Notes under the pieces: model-generated
Database searches by the model: none
What the model was told of the DNA's origin: nothing
The model's input: the letters and a program-made list of their open reading frames with translations, nothing else
Position numbers and translations under genes: made by a program
Shown: piece by piece, positions 46,539 to 54,340 of the stretch
How the letters are laid out: each line of letters starts with the position of its first letter
Numbering within the stretch: the stretch's first letter is position 1
From: JAAFHB01 sp942493325
GTDB lineage: Bacteria; Bacteroidota; Bacteroidia; Bacteroidales; Prolixibacteraceae
Length of the DNA stretch: 64,000 bases
Reading direction: 5' to 3'
NCBI GenBank assembly: GCA_942493325.1
Contig: OW818689.1
Coordinates: forward strand, 3,844,001-3,908,000

Positions 46539-46967
46539 CTAAGAGTTGGGATAAAACTGAAGTTCAGAAAGTTCACTGCCAATTTTCTGTATAGTTTCCG
46601 TAATCCGAAGAGCCTGACTCTCTGATAGTGTTTTCTCGCCTTTGGCATATTGATTCAGAAGAGTTCGGTTCATACCGGCCCGTTTTGCCACACCTGTAAC
46701 AGAAAGCGGAAAATATTCAAATAAATCCTGTAAATTTATTTGCAATTTGAGTTCGTATTCCCCCCTGACTAATTTGTCAGAGACATTTTCACCGGCTTCA
46801 ATCAGCCCTTCAAGGTGCAGATCAATTGCTTCACGAATGTTTTTCTTCAATTCACCAAGATTGTTTCCGGCTGAAAAGCATCCTGGCAAACTGGTTATTT
46901 CGGCCCACCAGCCATCCTGATTCGGACGAACCAGTACATCTACTTTTTCCATCGTATCACTTTTCAT
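46539..46967 (-). CDS. Orphan HicB-type repressor (HicB fold plus HTH)
   Basis: 142 residues. The N-terminal half is a HicB-like partial RNase H fold (VLVRPNQDGWWAEITSLPGCFSAGNNLGELKKNIREAIDLHLEGLIEAGE). The C-terminal half is a helix-turn-helix (SVTGVAKRAGMNRTLLNQYAKGEKTLSESQALRI). A HicA toxin (about 60 residues, with a conserved His) is not present on either side. The frame extends to 47003, but the 11-base-arm palindrome at 46972-46999 would then lie inside the gene, so ATG 46967 (or 46952) is preferred. Probably a stand-alone autoregulator. Confidence 0.78.
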   Translation of the reverse strand: MKSDTMEKVDVLVRPNQDGWWAEITSLPGCFSAGNNLGELKKNIREAIDLHLEGLIEAGENVSDKLVRGEYELKLQINLQDLFEYFPLSVTGVAKRAGMNRTLLNQYAKGEKTLSESQALRITETIQKIGSELSELQFYPNS

Positions 46968-46971
46968 ATTA

Positions 46972-46999
46972 ATAAAAGTATCTATTTTGATACTTTTAT
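46972..46999 (-). promoter_or_regulatory. Palindromic operator of the HicB-type gene
   Basis: Arms ATAAAAGTATC (46972-46982) and GATACTTTTAT (46989-46999), perfect inverted repeat with a 6-base spacer, ending 5 bases before the chosen start codon. Likely the autoregulatory site. Confidence 0.7.
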
Positions 47000-47052
47000 G
47001 CAAATAATAAAATATTTCTTTGAAATAAATTTTATCAATTCAGGTTCTTTTC

Positions 47053-47106
47053 CGCACCTTTTCAGATGACCCCGGTTGTGCCGTAAAAGATGATTTAAAC
47101 CGGGGT
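47053..47106 (+). pseudogene. Possible remnant of the rsgA 3' end
   Basis: A short plus-strand frame reads RTFSDDPGCAVKDDLNRG and then a stop. It shares 13 identical bases (TGTGCCGTAAAAG, 47077-47089) and the residues PGCAVK with the rsgA zinc-knuckle region (46428-46440). It lies on the far side of the HicB gene. The match is short and may be chance. Confidence 0.3.
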
Positions 47107-47150
47107 TAAGGTGGAATTATGCAAAGATGGAAAGCTAAAAATGGATGAAC

Positions 47151-47585
47151 TTATTGCATTTTGTAAAGGTCACTTAAGAAATCTTCAAAAAGCATTACAT
47201 TGCGAAACCCATCTTTTTTCAGCCCCTTGCACAATTTCACATCCCTGGTTAGAAGGACTAACCCTGTATCGATTGATGGTGCAACGAAACTTATATCCTT
47301 AATATCAATGGGTTCACATAATTTTTTAGCATATTCTAATGAGTTTTTAGTCAATGCAATAGAAGGAATTACAGACATCAGGGAGAAAACCTTCAATAAG
47401 TATTTTTGCAATTGCTGCTCATCCAACTTCGTCTTTTCAAGGATAATACCCTTGTATTCATCTAATTCCGTTAAAAGATACTGCGGAAATACAAAATTAA
47501 AATACGTAAGTAATTTTAGATATTGTGATTTTCCGCTAATAAGCATACTCATTACAATATTGGCGTCTATCACGTAATTAAACAT
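47151..47585 (-). CDS. PIN domain toxin (VapC-like ribonuclease)
   Basis: 144-residue PIN-fold protein with the four acidic active-site positions: Asp7 (VIDANIVMS), Glu40 (LLTELDEY), Asp97 (IDIKDISFVA) and Asp115 (LLTRDVKL). Family members are Mg2+-dependent ribonucleases, often cutting tRNA or rRNA. Its start overlaps the upstream small gene by 8 bases, the classic antitoxin-toxin arrangement. The RNA target is unknown. Confidence 0.82.
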   Translation of the reverse strand: MFNYVIDANIVMSMLISGKSQYLKLLTYFNFVFPQYLLTELDEYKGIILEKTKLDEQQLQKYLLKVFSLMSVIPSIALTKNSLEYAKKLCEPIDIKDISFVAPSIDTGLVLLTRDVKLCKGLKKDGFRNVMLFEDFLSDLYKMQ

Positions 47586-47823
47586 CTCTGGTCACTTTTA
47601 AAAAAACACGCTTACCATAATCATTCCACGCTTTTTCACGAGCCTTTGATAAAATACGCTCATTTAAATCAGTAGTTTTTAAATCGTCAAGGATCTCTTT
47701 TGCCGTTAGTTTGAGTATGGCTTTTGTTAAATATTCCTGCAGATATTTCTCTAACGTATCTTTTCCGTATTCATTTACAATGTCTTCTTCAACTTGAACT
47801 TTAAATTCTACCATTGTGTTCAT
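47578..47823 (-). CDS. Putative antitoxin partner of the PIN toxin
   Basis: 81 residues, charged and helical (VEFKVQVEEDIVNEYGKDTLEKYLQEYLTKAILKLTAKEILDDL, then SKAREKAWNDYGKRVF). No clear DNA-binding motif. Its role as antitoxin is inferred from the position ahead of the PIN gene and the 8-base overlap. ATG 47814 is an alternative start nine bases in. Confidence 0.7.
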   Translation of the reverse strand: MNTMVEFKVQVEEDIVNEYGKDTLEKYLQEYLTKAILKLTAKEILDDLKTTDLNERILSKAREKAWNDYGKRVFLKVTRDV

Positions 47824-47888
47824 ACGAATGAATTTTATTTATTTAAGCAAATTTATAAAATCTTTTACCAAAAACTGAAAATTTTATA

Positions 47889-47896
47889 TAAATTTG
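47889..47896 (+). promoter_or_regulatory. -7 promoter element of the tyrA leader transcript (TAAATTTG)
   Basis: TAnnTTTG match. Transcription should start near 47903, about 20 bases before the leader peptide ATG. The -33 region is weak. Confidence 0.65.
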
Positions 47897-47921
47897 TCCC
47901 GAATAAAAACAGATTGACACA

Positions 47922-47987
47922 ATGAACAGCAGTACTTTTTACTTTTGGTTTGGTTATCTTGGCCTTCGCACGGAGACTGAACGGTAA
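47922..47987 (+). CDS. Aromatic-rich leader peptide of the tyrA operon
   Basis: 21-codon frame, ATG 47922 to TAA 47985. After MNSST come F6-Y7-F8-W9-F10-G11-Y12, six aromatic codons in seven positions (three Phe, two Tyr, one Trp), then LGLRTETER. It lies about 20 bases after a TAnnTTTG element and 28 bases before a strong terminator, upstream of the shared aromatic-pathway genes. This is the layout of an amino-acid attenuator. Codons T17-E18-T19 contain CGGAGAC (47971-47977), able to pair with the terminator's 5' arm. It is too short to be seen by normal gene finding. Confidence 0.85.
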   Translation: MNSSTFYFWFGYLGLRTETER

Positions 47988-48012
47988 AGTATTGTCACAA
48001 CAATATTAAATC

Positions 48013-48047
48013 AAAAGAGGTCTCCGAATTCGGAGACCTCTTTTTTT
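48013..48047 (+). terminator. Attenuator hairpin upstream of tyrA
   Basis: Stem AAAAGAGGTCTCCG (48013-48026) / CGGAGACCTCTTTT (48031-48044) with loop AATT and a run of seven T (48041-48047). It ends 24 bases before the tyrA ATG. The 5' arm bases GTCTCCG (48020-48026) can instead pair with CGGAGAC inside the leader peptide frame. Confidence 0.88.
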
Positions 48048-48071
48048 ACAAATAAATTAATCGATGATCAA

Positions 48072-48968
48072 ATGAAACTTGCAGTAATTGGACTTGGGCT
48101 GATTGGTGGTTCGATGGCAAAAGATTTACGAAGAACCAGATTTGCCACCGAAATTATTGGTGTGGACAGCAACCCTGAAAATGCGCGGATTGCTCTCGAA
48201 ATTGGCCTGGCTGACAGAATTGAAAGTCTTGAAATTGCGGTCAAAGAAGCGGACATCGTCATTGTTGCGATTCCTGTCGACATGATTGTGGTATTGCTTC
48301 CTTATATTCTGGATCATATCTCTGCTTCGACTACTGTAACTGATGTCGGATCAACAAAACGCGAGATTACTGAGGCCATAAAAGATCATCCCCTGCGCGG
48401 TAATTTTATACCTTCTCATCCAATGTCGGGTACCGAAAATTTCGGACCACTCGCAGCGGTTGAGCATCTTTTCGACCATAAAATCTGCATTATTTGCGAT
48501 CATCAGAAGAGCAGGCCGCAACATCTTGCGTTGGTCGAAAAAATGTACCAGTCCCTCGGCATGCCAATCGCCTACATGACCAGCGATGAACAGGACCATA
48601 CCACTGCATTTATCTCTCATCTTCCCCACGCCACCTCGTTTGCACTGGCCAATGCAGTACTGGCGATCGAAGACCGCAATATTATCTTCGACCTTGCATC
48701 GGGAGGATTTCAGTCCACGGTTCGCCTTGCAAAAAGTTCGCCCGAAATGTGGGCACCAATATTCTGGCAAAACCGTGATTACATTTATGAAGCACTTGAA
48801 GTTTACATAAAACATCTCGAAGCATTTAAAGAAAGCCTCAGAAACAACGATCACAAGCGGTTATGCGAATTGATATTAAATGCCAATAAAATAAGGGGCG
48901 TCCTCGACGGTGAAAATTCATCCCTGACAAAAAACGAAGAAACGATTATTAAATTTTATACAAAATAA
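48072..48968 (+). CDS. tyrA: Prephenate dehydrogenase
   Basis: NAD(P)-dependent oxidative decarboxylation of prephenate to 4-hydroxyphenylpyruvate, the tyrosine branch. 298 residues: Rossmann motif GLGLIGGS at 7-14 with the acidic acceptor in GVDSNPENA, then DVGSTKREI, the catalytic His segment FIPSHPMSGTENFG, and ISHLPHATSFALA. There is no fused chorismate mutase or ACT domain, so feedback control may rest on the attenuator and the next enzyme. It is 5 bases from the DAHP synthase gene. Confidence 0.92.
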   Translation: MKLAVIGLGLIGGSMAKDLRRTRFATEIIGVDSNPENARIALEIGLADRIESLEIAVKEADIVIVAIPVDMIVVLLPYILDHISASTTVTDVGSTKREITEAIKDHPLRGNFIPSHPMSGTENFGPLAAVEHLFDHKICIICDHQKSRPQHLALVEKMYQSLGMPIAYMTSDEQDHTTAFISHLPHATSFALANAVLAIEDRNIIFDLASGGFQSTVRLAKSSPEMWAPIFWQNRDYIYEALEVYIKHLEAFKESLRNNDHKRLCELILNANKIRGVLDGENSSLTKNEETIIKFYTK

Positions 48969-48973
48969 AAATC

Positions 48974-50068
48974 ATGGGTTCACAATTAGACATTAATCCG
49001 ATCAGCCACTGGCTGCCAAAAATAGACAATCCACTGTTAATCAGTGGACCATGCAGTCTTGAGTCGGAAGAACAGACGATGGCCACTGCCCGGGAACTGG
49101 CTAAAGACAAACGTGTTTTTGTATTCCGCGGAGGAATCTGGAAACCCCGGACACGTCCTGGCTCATTCGAAGGAATGGGAAGCATTGCCCTGCAATGGCT
49201 TAAACAGGTTAAGGAAGAAACGGGGTTGCTTACAGGTACTGAGGTAGCAAATGCCCAGCATGTCGAAGAGTGCCTCAAGGCCGGAGTAGATGTGCTTTGG
49301 ATCGGTGCAAGATCGACCGCCTCCCCTTTTGTAGTGCAGGAAATTGCTGATGTTTTGAAAGGAACAGATCAGGTCGTGATGGTGAAAAACCCCGTTAATC
49401 CCGATGTGCAATTATGGATGGGTGCCCTGGAAAGGCTCAACCAGGCAGGTTTGAAAAATCTTGTCGCAATCCACCGCGGTTTTACCCCTTTCGGTGAATC
49501 GAAATACCGCAATTACCCCAACTGGAAAACGGTGATCGAATTAAGGCAGCTGATGCCGAATCTGCCTATTATCTGCGATCCGAGTCATATTTCAGGAAAG
49601 CGCGAATATCTTTTTGAGATTTCCCAAAAAGCATTTGACCTTGGTCTGGATGGATTGATGCTTGAATCGCATATCGATCCGTCGTGTGCACTAAGCGACA
49701 AGGACCAACAGGTCACACCCGCCGAACTTGGTAAAATTCTGGATAAGCTGGTCATTAAATATACAAGTTCAGATGATCCTCTTTTCGAAAATATGCTCGA
49801 CACTCTGAGGTCAAGGATTGATGGCATCGATCATGAAATCATTGAAATATTGGCCTCTCGGATGGAGATTGTCAGGCAGATTGCCATGTATAAAAAACAA
49901 AATAAAGTAACCGCTCTCCAGATTAGCCGCTGGACACAACTTCTTGAGGATCGGATTTCCACGGCGCGCAAACTCAACCTGGATGAAACGTTTATTAAGA
50001 TAATCTTCCAGCTTATCCATGAGGATTCTGTACGTCAACAGACTGATATTATGGACAGCGATATGTAA
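48974..50068 (+). CDS. Bifunctional DAHP synthase / chorismate mutase
   Basis: 364-residue fusion. Residues about 15-262 are a type I-beta (AroG/KDPG-synthase-like) DAHP synthase, with SGPCSLESEEQ, FRGGIWKPRTRPGSFEG, GTEVANAQHVEECLKAGVDVLWIGARSTASPF, the metal Cys/His/Glu segments CDPSHISGKREY and LMLESHIDP. Residues about 270-355 are an AroQ-class chorismate mutase (LRSRIDGIDHEIIEILASRMEIVRQIAMYKKQ). The protein thus runs the first step of the shikimate pathway and the branch-point step. It is the second gene behind the aromatic leader. Confidence 0.93.
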   Translation: MGSQLDINPISHWLPKIDNPLLISGPCSLESEEQTMATARELAKDKRVFVFRGGIWKPRTRPGSFEGMGSIALQWLKQVKEETGLLTGTEVANAQHVEECLKAGVDVLWIGARSTASPFVVQEIADVLKGTDQVVMVKNPVNPDVQLWMGALERLNQAGLKNLVAIHRGFTPFGESKYRNYPNWKTVIELRQLMPNLPIICDPSHISGKREYLFEISQKAFDLGLDGLMLESHIDPSCALSDKDQQVTPAELGKILDKLVIKYTSSDDPLFENMLDTLRSRIDGIDHEIIEILASRMEIVRQIAMYKKQNKVTALQISRWTQLLEDRISTARKLNLDETFIKIIFQLIHEDSVRQQTDIMDSDM

Positions 50069-50106
50069 TTAGAGGCCATTTTTTCTCCCCATATAACTTC
50101 TTACAA

Positions 50107-50139
50107 TAAAAAAAGAGACTTCAATAAGTCTCTTTTTTT
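50107..50139. terminator. Bidirectional terminator between the aromatic operon and rnpA
   Basis: Stem AAAAAAAGAGACTT / AAGTCTCTTTTTTT with loop CAAT; serves the plus-strand aromatic operon and the minus-strand rnpA. Confidence 0.9.
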
Positions 50140-50530
50140 ATTGTTGGGAATTAAGCTTTTTCCGAAATTTCGCGATTACTTTATTCATCGCAGTTTCAAT
50201 ATGACCGAACTCAACTTTTTCCTTAGCGATATAGACGATCATAAGCGCTATTTTCCGGTCATAATCCTCAAGCACCTGGTAGAACTCATTTTTCCGGTAA
50301 CGGTACACTTCCCGCAACTGACGTTTGAGTAAATTCCGGTCATGTGCCTTTTTGAAAAGTCGTTTAGGGACGCTAAACACTACCTGGGCATGAAACGGGG
50401 TCAGAAGTTCTTCATCTTTCCATACCACCTTGAGCGGATAGCACAAAAAAGAGGTTCCCGAAAGGAAAAGGTCACCGATAACCTTCTGGCTGCATAATCG
50501 TTCCTCTTTATGAAATGTATTAGCTGTCAT
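50138..50530 (-). CDS. rnpA: Ribonuclease P protein component
   Basis: Protein subunit that helps RNase P RNA bind and mature the 5' ends of tRNAs. 130 residues from ATG 50530 (MTANTFHKEERLCS); an upstream TTG at 50548 would add six. The RNR motif is AHDRNLLKRQLREVYR, with FSVPKRLFKKA before it. In many genomes rnpA neighbours rpmH and yidC; here it follows the aromatic operon in convergent orientation, sharing its terminator. Confidence 0.92.
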   Translation of the reverse strand: MTANTFHKEERLCSQKVIGDLFLSGTSFLCYPLKVVWKDEELLTPFHAQVVFSVPKRLFKKAHDRNLLKRQLREVYRYRKNEFYQVLEDYDRKIALMIVYIAKEKVEFGHIETAMNKVIAKFRKKLNSQQ

Positions 50531-50675
50531 AAGCTTTAAAGACACCAACGCAGATAGGTATAACGCGTTTTGTTTGGTAATAATATAAGAAACTCACCAG
50601 AGCTGTGAAGCTCCGGAAATTGGAACCTGACCTGGCTAAAAATTATAGGACAACAATCAGTGCCGAAAGATTACC

Positions 50676-51428
50676 TTATTTATTATTTTTATTGAATTCG
50701 GAAATAAATCGCTCAAGTGCCGCGGTCATCGAAGGTGCCTCAGGTACAGGAGCTTCCACATCAAGACGCAAACCTGCATCCCTGACAGCCTGTGCCGTTG
50801 CGGGACCGAAAGTTGCTATTTTAGTATCATTTTGTTTGAAATCAGGGAAATTATGCGTCAGTGATTTGATCCCACTCGGACTAAAAAAGACAAGAATATC
50901 ATAATTCACATCTTTAAGATCGGATAAATCACTGCTCACTGTTCTATACATGATGGCCTCTGTAACAGGAATCTTTGCTTTCTCGAGTAAAACAGGGATT
51001 TCGTCTTTATGGATGTCAGATAACGGGATCAGAAATTTTTCTTCCTTGTGTTTCAAAAGAATGTCAACCAGATCGGTAAATTTACTGTTGCCATAAAATA
51101 TTTTCCGCTTCCTGTAAACGATATATTTTTGAAGATAAAAAGCAGTGGCCTCCGAAATACAGAAGTACTTCATGGTATCAGGAATCGTTAAACGTAATTC
51201 CAGTGCTATCCTGAAAAAATGGTCGATAGCTGTCCGGCTTGTAAAAATAACTGCGGTATGTTCCAGAATCTGGATCCTGTCTTTGCGGAAATCCTTCGCA
51301 GGAACCCCCTCAACCTGAATAAACGGACGAAAATCGATCTTCAAATTGTATTTGACAGCCAAATCATTATAAGGCGAACTCGCATTGTTCGGCTCAGGTT
51401 GCGATACCAATATTTTTCTGATTTTCAA
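50676..51428 (-). CDS. hemD: Uroporphyrinogen-III synthase
   Basis: Cyclises hydroxymethylbilane to uroporphyrinogen III in heme synthesis. 250 residues of the two-domain HemD fold: ILVSQPEPNNASSPYNDLA at the start, IFTSRTAIDHFFRIA, VFFSPSGIKSLTHNFP and ATFGPATAQAVRDAGLRLDVEAPVPEAPSMTAAL. The family is poorly conserved, so recognition rests on these segments. It is followed 40 bases upstream by the DUF4271 gene, a pairing often seen in Bacteroidota. Confidence 0.88.
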   Translation of the reverse strand: MKIRKILVSQPEPNNASSPYNDLAVKYNLKIDFRPFIQVEGVPAKDFRKDRIQILEHTAVIFTSRTAIDHFFRIALELRLTIPDTMKYFCISEATAFYLQKYIVYRKRKIFYGNSKFTDLVDILLKHKEEKFLIPLSDIHKDEIPVLLEKAKIPVTEAIMYRTVSSDLSDLKDVNYDILVFFSPSGIKSLTHNFPDFKQNDTKIATFGPATAQAVRDAGLRLDVEAPVPEAPSMTAALERFISEFNKNNK

Positions 51429-51468
51429 CTTTTTAATTTTTTAATTTTCGCATTTCTAAAAACTCCTC

Positions 51469-52518
51469 TTATTCTGAACTCATGAGTTTAAAAATCAATA
51501 GCAACGGCAGAATTTCAAGGGTACAAAGGTACAAAATCAAATAGAAAATCGAAACGTCTTTCCGAATTCCCAGATAAATACTTCGAACAACAGCAGCAAT
51601 ATACATAATAATTATAAGCCCTGTCATTACCCAAATGGTGATAAAATGAGAATCGGTACTGATACCATGAATGGTTACAACCGGTAGCATAAATATCCCT
51701 AAAGCTTTGTAATACAACTTTATATTGAAAACAGATTCTTCGGTTTGTGCCTTAAGCATCATCACTGAACCACTCAGGCGGAAGAGCAGAATTTTTGTAA
51801 AAAGATATCCGTTAATGATCAATAATAAGGCTAAAAAAAAGACAGACTCAGGATATCCAGGCAGCAATATATTATAATAACGGGCAATCTGAAAGACGGA
51901 AAGTGGCAGAATTGCATGAAAAATAAAGTCTAAACGGAGAGCCCCATACATTGTTTTATAACCCCGCTCATGGTATAATCGTGAGGCAGTATTGAAGTTA
52001 ACAAGGCTTTCGATAAGTTGTCCCAGGTATTTGACGAATCCAACTCTTACAGAGGCAAATATCATCCATAAAATAAGGATAATCACCAAAATCCAGTCCT
52101 GATTTGGAACATTCCGCTCTTTACCGATGAATCCGTATGGTTTTATCGTTTTTGGTACAACGGTATGTTGCGCCTGGAGAAAAGCAGAATCAGACAGTGT
52201 GTTAACCGTTCCAAAATTGAGATTATCTCCTTCCGTGACATAGAATCCAGGATTGCCAGTGTATATATTCCACAACTGGTCCTTCACAACCGGTTCTTCT
52301 ACAAACGCCTTCGTAAGGGGAATAACTTTGCCGGATTGAGTGCTGGCGTGCGTACTGTTTGTAATTTTTTTTGAAGTATCCTTAAGCGTGTTCTGATTCC
52401 CGGAGATTACCTGATTTTGCTGAATTGTTTTCCCGACAGGCTGCTGACCAGTCTGTGCAGTTGCATCAGCAAGCAACACTTTTGAAAACTCTTTTTCAGT
52501 CAATAGGAAAACAAACAT
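51469..52518 (-). CDS. DUF4271 membrane protein
   Basis: 349 residues of a family found mainly in Bacteroidota. The N-terminal third is hydrophilic and low-complexity (Gln/Thr-rich); the rest has six or so membrane spans beginning near ILVIILILWMIFASVRVGFVKYL. The frame extends to 52716, but a TACCTTTG promoter element (52542-52549) lies just upstream of ATG 52518, so translation must start downstream of it. Function unknown; the link to hemD is positional. Confidence 0.78.
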   Translation of the reverse strand: MFVFLLTEKEFSKVLLADATAQTGQQPVGKTIQQNQVISGNQNTLKDTSKKITNSTHASTQSGKVIPLTKAFVEEPVVKDQLWNIYTGNPGFYVTEGDNLNFGTVNTLSDSAFLQAQHTVVPKTIKPYGFIGKERNVPNQDWILVIILILWMIFASVRVGFVKYLGQLIESLVNFNTASRLYHERGYKTMYGALRLDFIFHAILPLSVFQIARYYNILLPGYPESVFFLALLLIINGYLFTKILLFRLSGSVMMLKAQTEESVFNIKLYYKALGIFMLPVVTIHGISTDSHFITIWVMTGLIIIMYIAAVVRSIYLGIRKDVSIFYLILYLCTLEILPLLLIFKLMSSE

Positions 52519-52541
52519 AAAAATATAATTATTCGGCGTTG

Positions 52542-52549
52542 CAAAGGTA
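52542..52549 (-). promoter_or_regulatory. -7 promoter element of the DUF4271-hemD unit (TACCTTTG)
   Basis: TAnnTTTG match on the minus strand, 24 bases before ATG 52518; it decides against the longer frame. Confidence 0.6.
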
Positions 52550-52736
52550 AAAAATAAAGGGATGAATCCGTCCATTTTTGACCCCTGACAAAAGGGATAA
52601 TCCATCCTCGTTCGCATAGGTCGGGTGAATAATATCCGGCAGCTATCCCAAATCAGTACCCCAGCCTCACCTTCCCCGGGTTTGATCCGGATCAAAGTAA
52701 AAAGTATATTCTGCACTAAAACTGACGCGGGATCAC

Positions 52737-52744
52737 TATTTTTG
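52737..52744 (+). promoter_or_regulatory. -7 promoter element of the second dus gene (TATTTTTG)
   Basis: TAnnTTTG match ending only 5 bases before the ATG at 52750, which predicts a leaderless or nearly leaderless mRNA. Confidence 0.5.
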
Positions 52745-52749
52745 CACCC

Positions 52750-53742
52750 ATGGAGAAAAAACCAGCTTTCAGCATTTATTTTGCTCCGCTGCAGGAATCA
52801 ACCGATAACATTTACCGGAGTGCACACGCGAAATATTTTGGGTGCGTGGATAAATATTTTGCACCTTATATTGTCCGACAACACGACGGTACTGTTAAAA
52901 CATCGCATATGCGCGATATCAGACCGGAAAACAATCAAAATTATCCGCTTGTACCTCAGATACTTGCCGGAAATTCTGCAGATTTTGTTTTTCTTGCAGG
53001 GATTTTACAGGATTTTGGATACAATGAAATCAACTGGAATCTTGGCTGCCCCTATCCTATGGTCACCAATAAAGGACTTGGTTCAGGATTACTCCCTTTC
53101 CCCGAACGGATTCAATCAATTCTTGAGGAGTCAATACCCAGGATTAATTGTTCAGTCTCGGTAAAAATGCGTACCGGCTTACAATCATCTGATGAGATCT
53201 TTAAAATTATCGATATACTGAATGGTTTTCCGTTGAAAGAAATCATTCTTCATCCCCGGTATGGCAAACAAATTTATCGGGGCACTCCTGACGAGGAAGT
53301 TTTTGCAGAAGTGCACAAATTAATAAAACACCCGCTCGTCTATAACGGGGATATAGAATCGGCGGAAACCATTAATCGCCTCAATCCCCTCCTGGCCGAT
53401 ATTTCAACCTTAATGATTGGCCGTGGAATCCTGAAAAATCCATTTTTTCCGGTTCTTCTTAAAAATGGCACTCTTCCGGGCAAAGAAAAGAGAGCTGAAA
53501 TTTTACGGAATTTCCATGATGAGATATTTCTCAACTATTCAAATTTATTAAGCGGAAAAAGCCACCAGTTGATGAGAATGGAAAAATTCTGGAGTTATTT
53601 TTGTTTTTCATTCCCCGATCCACATAAGGCATTCAAAGGAATTAAGAAATCTTCCAACATCGTCAAATATGATGCGGCGGTGAATGCAAACTTTCAAAGC
53701 CTGAAAAATCATGAAGAAGACGAATGCAGCCCGCATTCTTGA
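52750..53742 (+). CDS. tRNA-dihydrouridine synthase, second paralog
   Basis: 330-residue Dus-family flavoenzyme. IYFAPLQESTDNIYRSAHAKYF is the opening FMN segment; the catalytic Cys100 is in NWNLGCPYPMVTNKGLGSGLL; NGDIESAETINRL and TLMIGRGILKNPFF complete the flavin site. It differs clearly from DusB at 13.2 kb and probably reduces a different uridine. Its last 32 bases overlap the next gene, a tRNA deacylase, in another frame. Confidence 0.88.
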   Translation: MEKKPAFSIYFAPLQESTDNIYRSAHAKYFGCVDKYFAPYIVRQHDGTVKTSHMRDIRPENNQNYPLVPQILAGNSADFVFLAGILQDFGYNEINWNLGCPYPMVTNKGLGSGLLPFPERIQSILEESIPRINCSVSVKMRTGLQSSDEIFKIIDILNGFPLKEIILHPRYGKQIYRGTPDEEVFAEVHKLIKHPLVYNGDIESAETINRLNPLLADISTLMIGRGILKNPFFPVLLKNGTLPGKEKRAEILRNFHDEIFLNYSNLLSGKSHQLMRMEKFWSYFCFSFPDPHKAFKGIKKSSNIVKYDAAVNANFQSLKNHEEDECSPHS

Positions 53743-54199
53743 CCGGTTAAAGATTGGTTACGAATTGATTGAATATGAAGTTGATGAATCGGATTTAAGC
53801 GCTGTTCATCTTGCCGACACCGCCCGGATACCCATTGGCCAGGTCTTCAAAACCCTTGTTTTGGAAGGGGATAAAAACGGGATTTTTGTCTGCATTATTC
53901 CCGGAGGCGAAGAGATCAATCTGAAAAAAGCAGCGACAGCCAGCTCGAACAAGAAGGTCGCAATGATCAAAATGAAAGATCTTGAACCGGTAACCGGTTA
54001 CATCAGGGGTGGCTGTTCGCCATTGGGAATGAAGAAGAATTTTCCTGTTTATATCGATGAGTCAGCCTTTAATCACAGCCTGATCTACATCAGTGCAGGT
54101 GTAAGGGGAATGCAGATTAAACTTTCGCCTCACGATTTGATGATTGCGTGCAAAGCATCCAGGACATCAATCATAACGAAAAACACTGAGACTGTCTGA
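53711..54199 (+). CDS. Cys-tRNA(Pro) deacylase (YbaK/EbsC family)
   Basis: 162-residue trans-editing enzyme that clears Cys mischarged onto tRNA-Pro. Segments DTARIPIGQVFKTLVLEGDKNGIFVCIIPGGEEINLKKAATASSNKKVAMI and YIRGGCSPLGMKKNFPVYID fit the YbaK family, with the conserved Lys (near 46) and GG..P motif. The start overlaps the dus gene by 32 bases, so the two tRNA-quality enzymes are translationally linked. Confidence 0.9.
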   Translation: MKKTNAARILDRLKIGYELIEYEVDESDLSAVHLADTARIPIGQVFKTLVLEGDKNGIFVCIIPGGEEINLKKAATASSNKKVAMIKMKDLEPVTGYIRGGCSPLGMKKNFPVYIDESAFNHSLIYISAGVRGMQIKLSPHDLMIACKASRTSIITKNTETV

Positions 54200-54252
54200 A
54201 AAGTTATTTTTTCGTACTTTATGATATTTGTCATGCAACTGGTGAAAATTGA

Positions 54253-54260
54253 TATCTTTG
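54253..54260 (+). promoter_or_regulatory. -7 promoter element (TATCTTTG) with TTTG 22 bases upstream
   Basis: TAnnTTTG at 54253-54260 and TTTG at 54227-54230; probable promoter of the beta-barrel gene at 54341. Confidence 0.55.
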
Positions 54261-54340
54261 TTTTTTGAATGGAAGAATTTTTATGAAAAAAATGATCTTT
54301 TAAGAAGTGTTGCATTTCTAATCCCATTAAAAAAATCAGT

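Noticed and set aside
52519..52716. 66-residue N-terminal extension of the DUF4271 protein
   Set aside because: A promoter -7 element lies inside it and it has no coding character.
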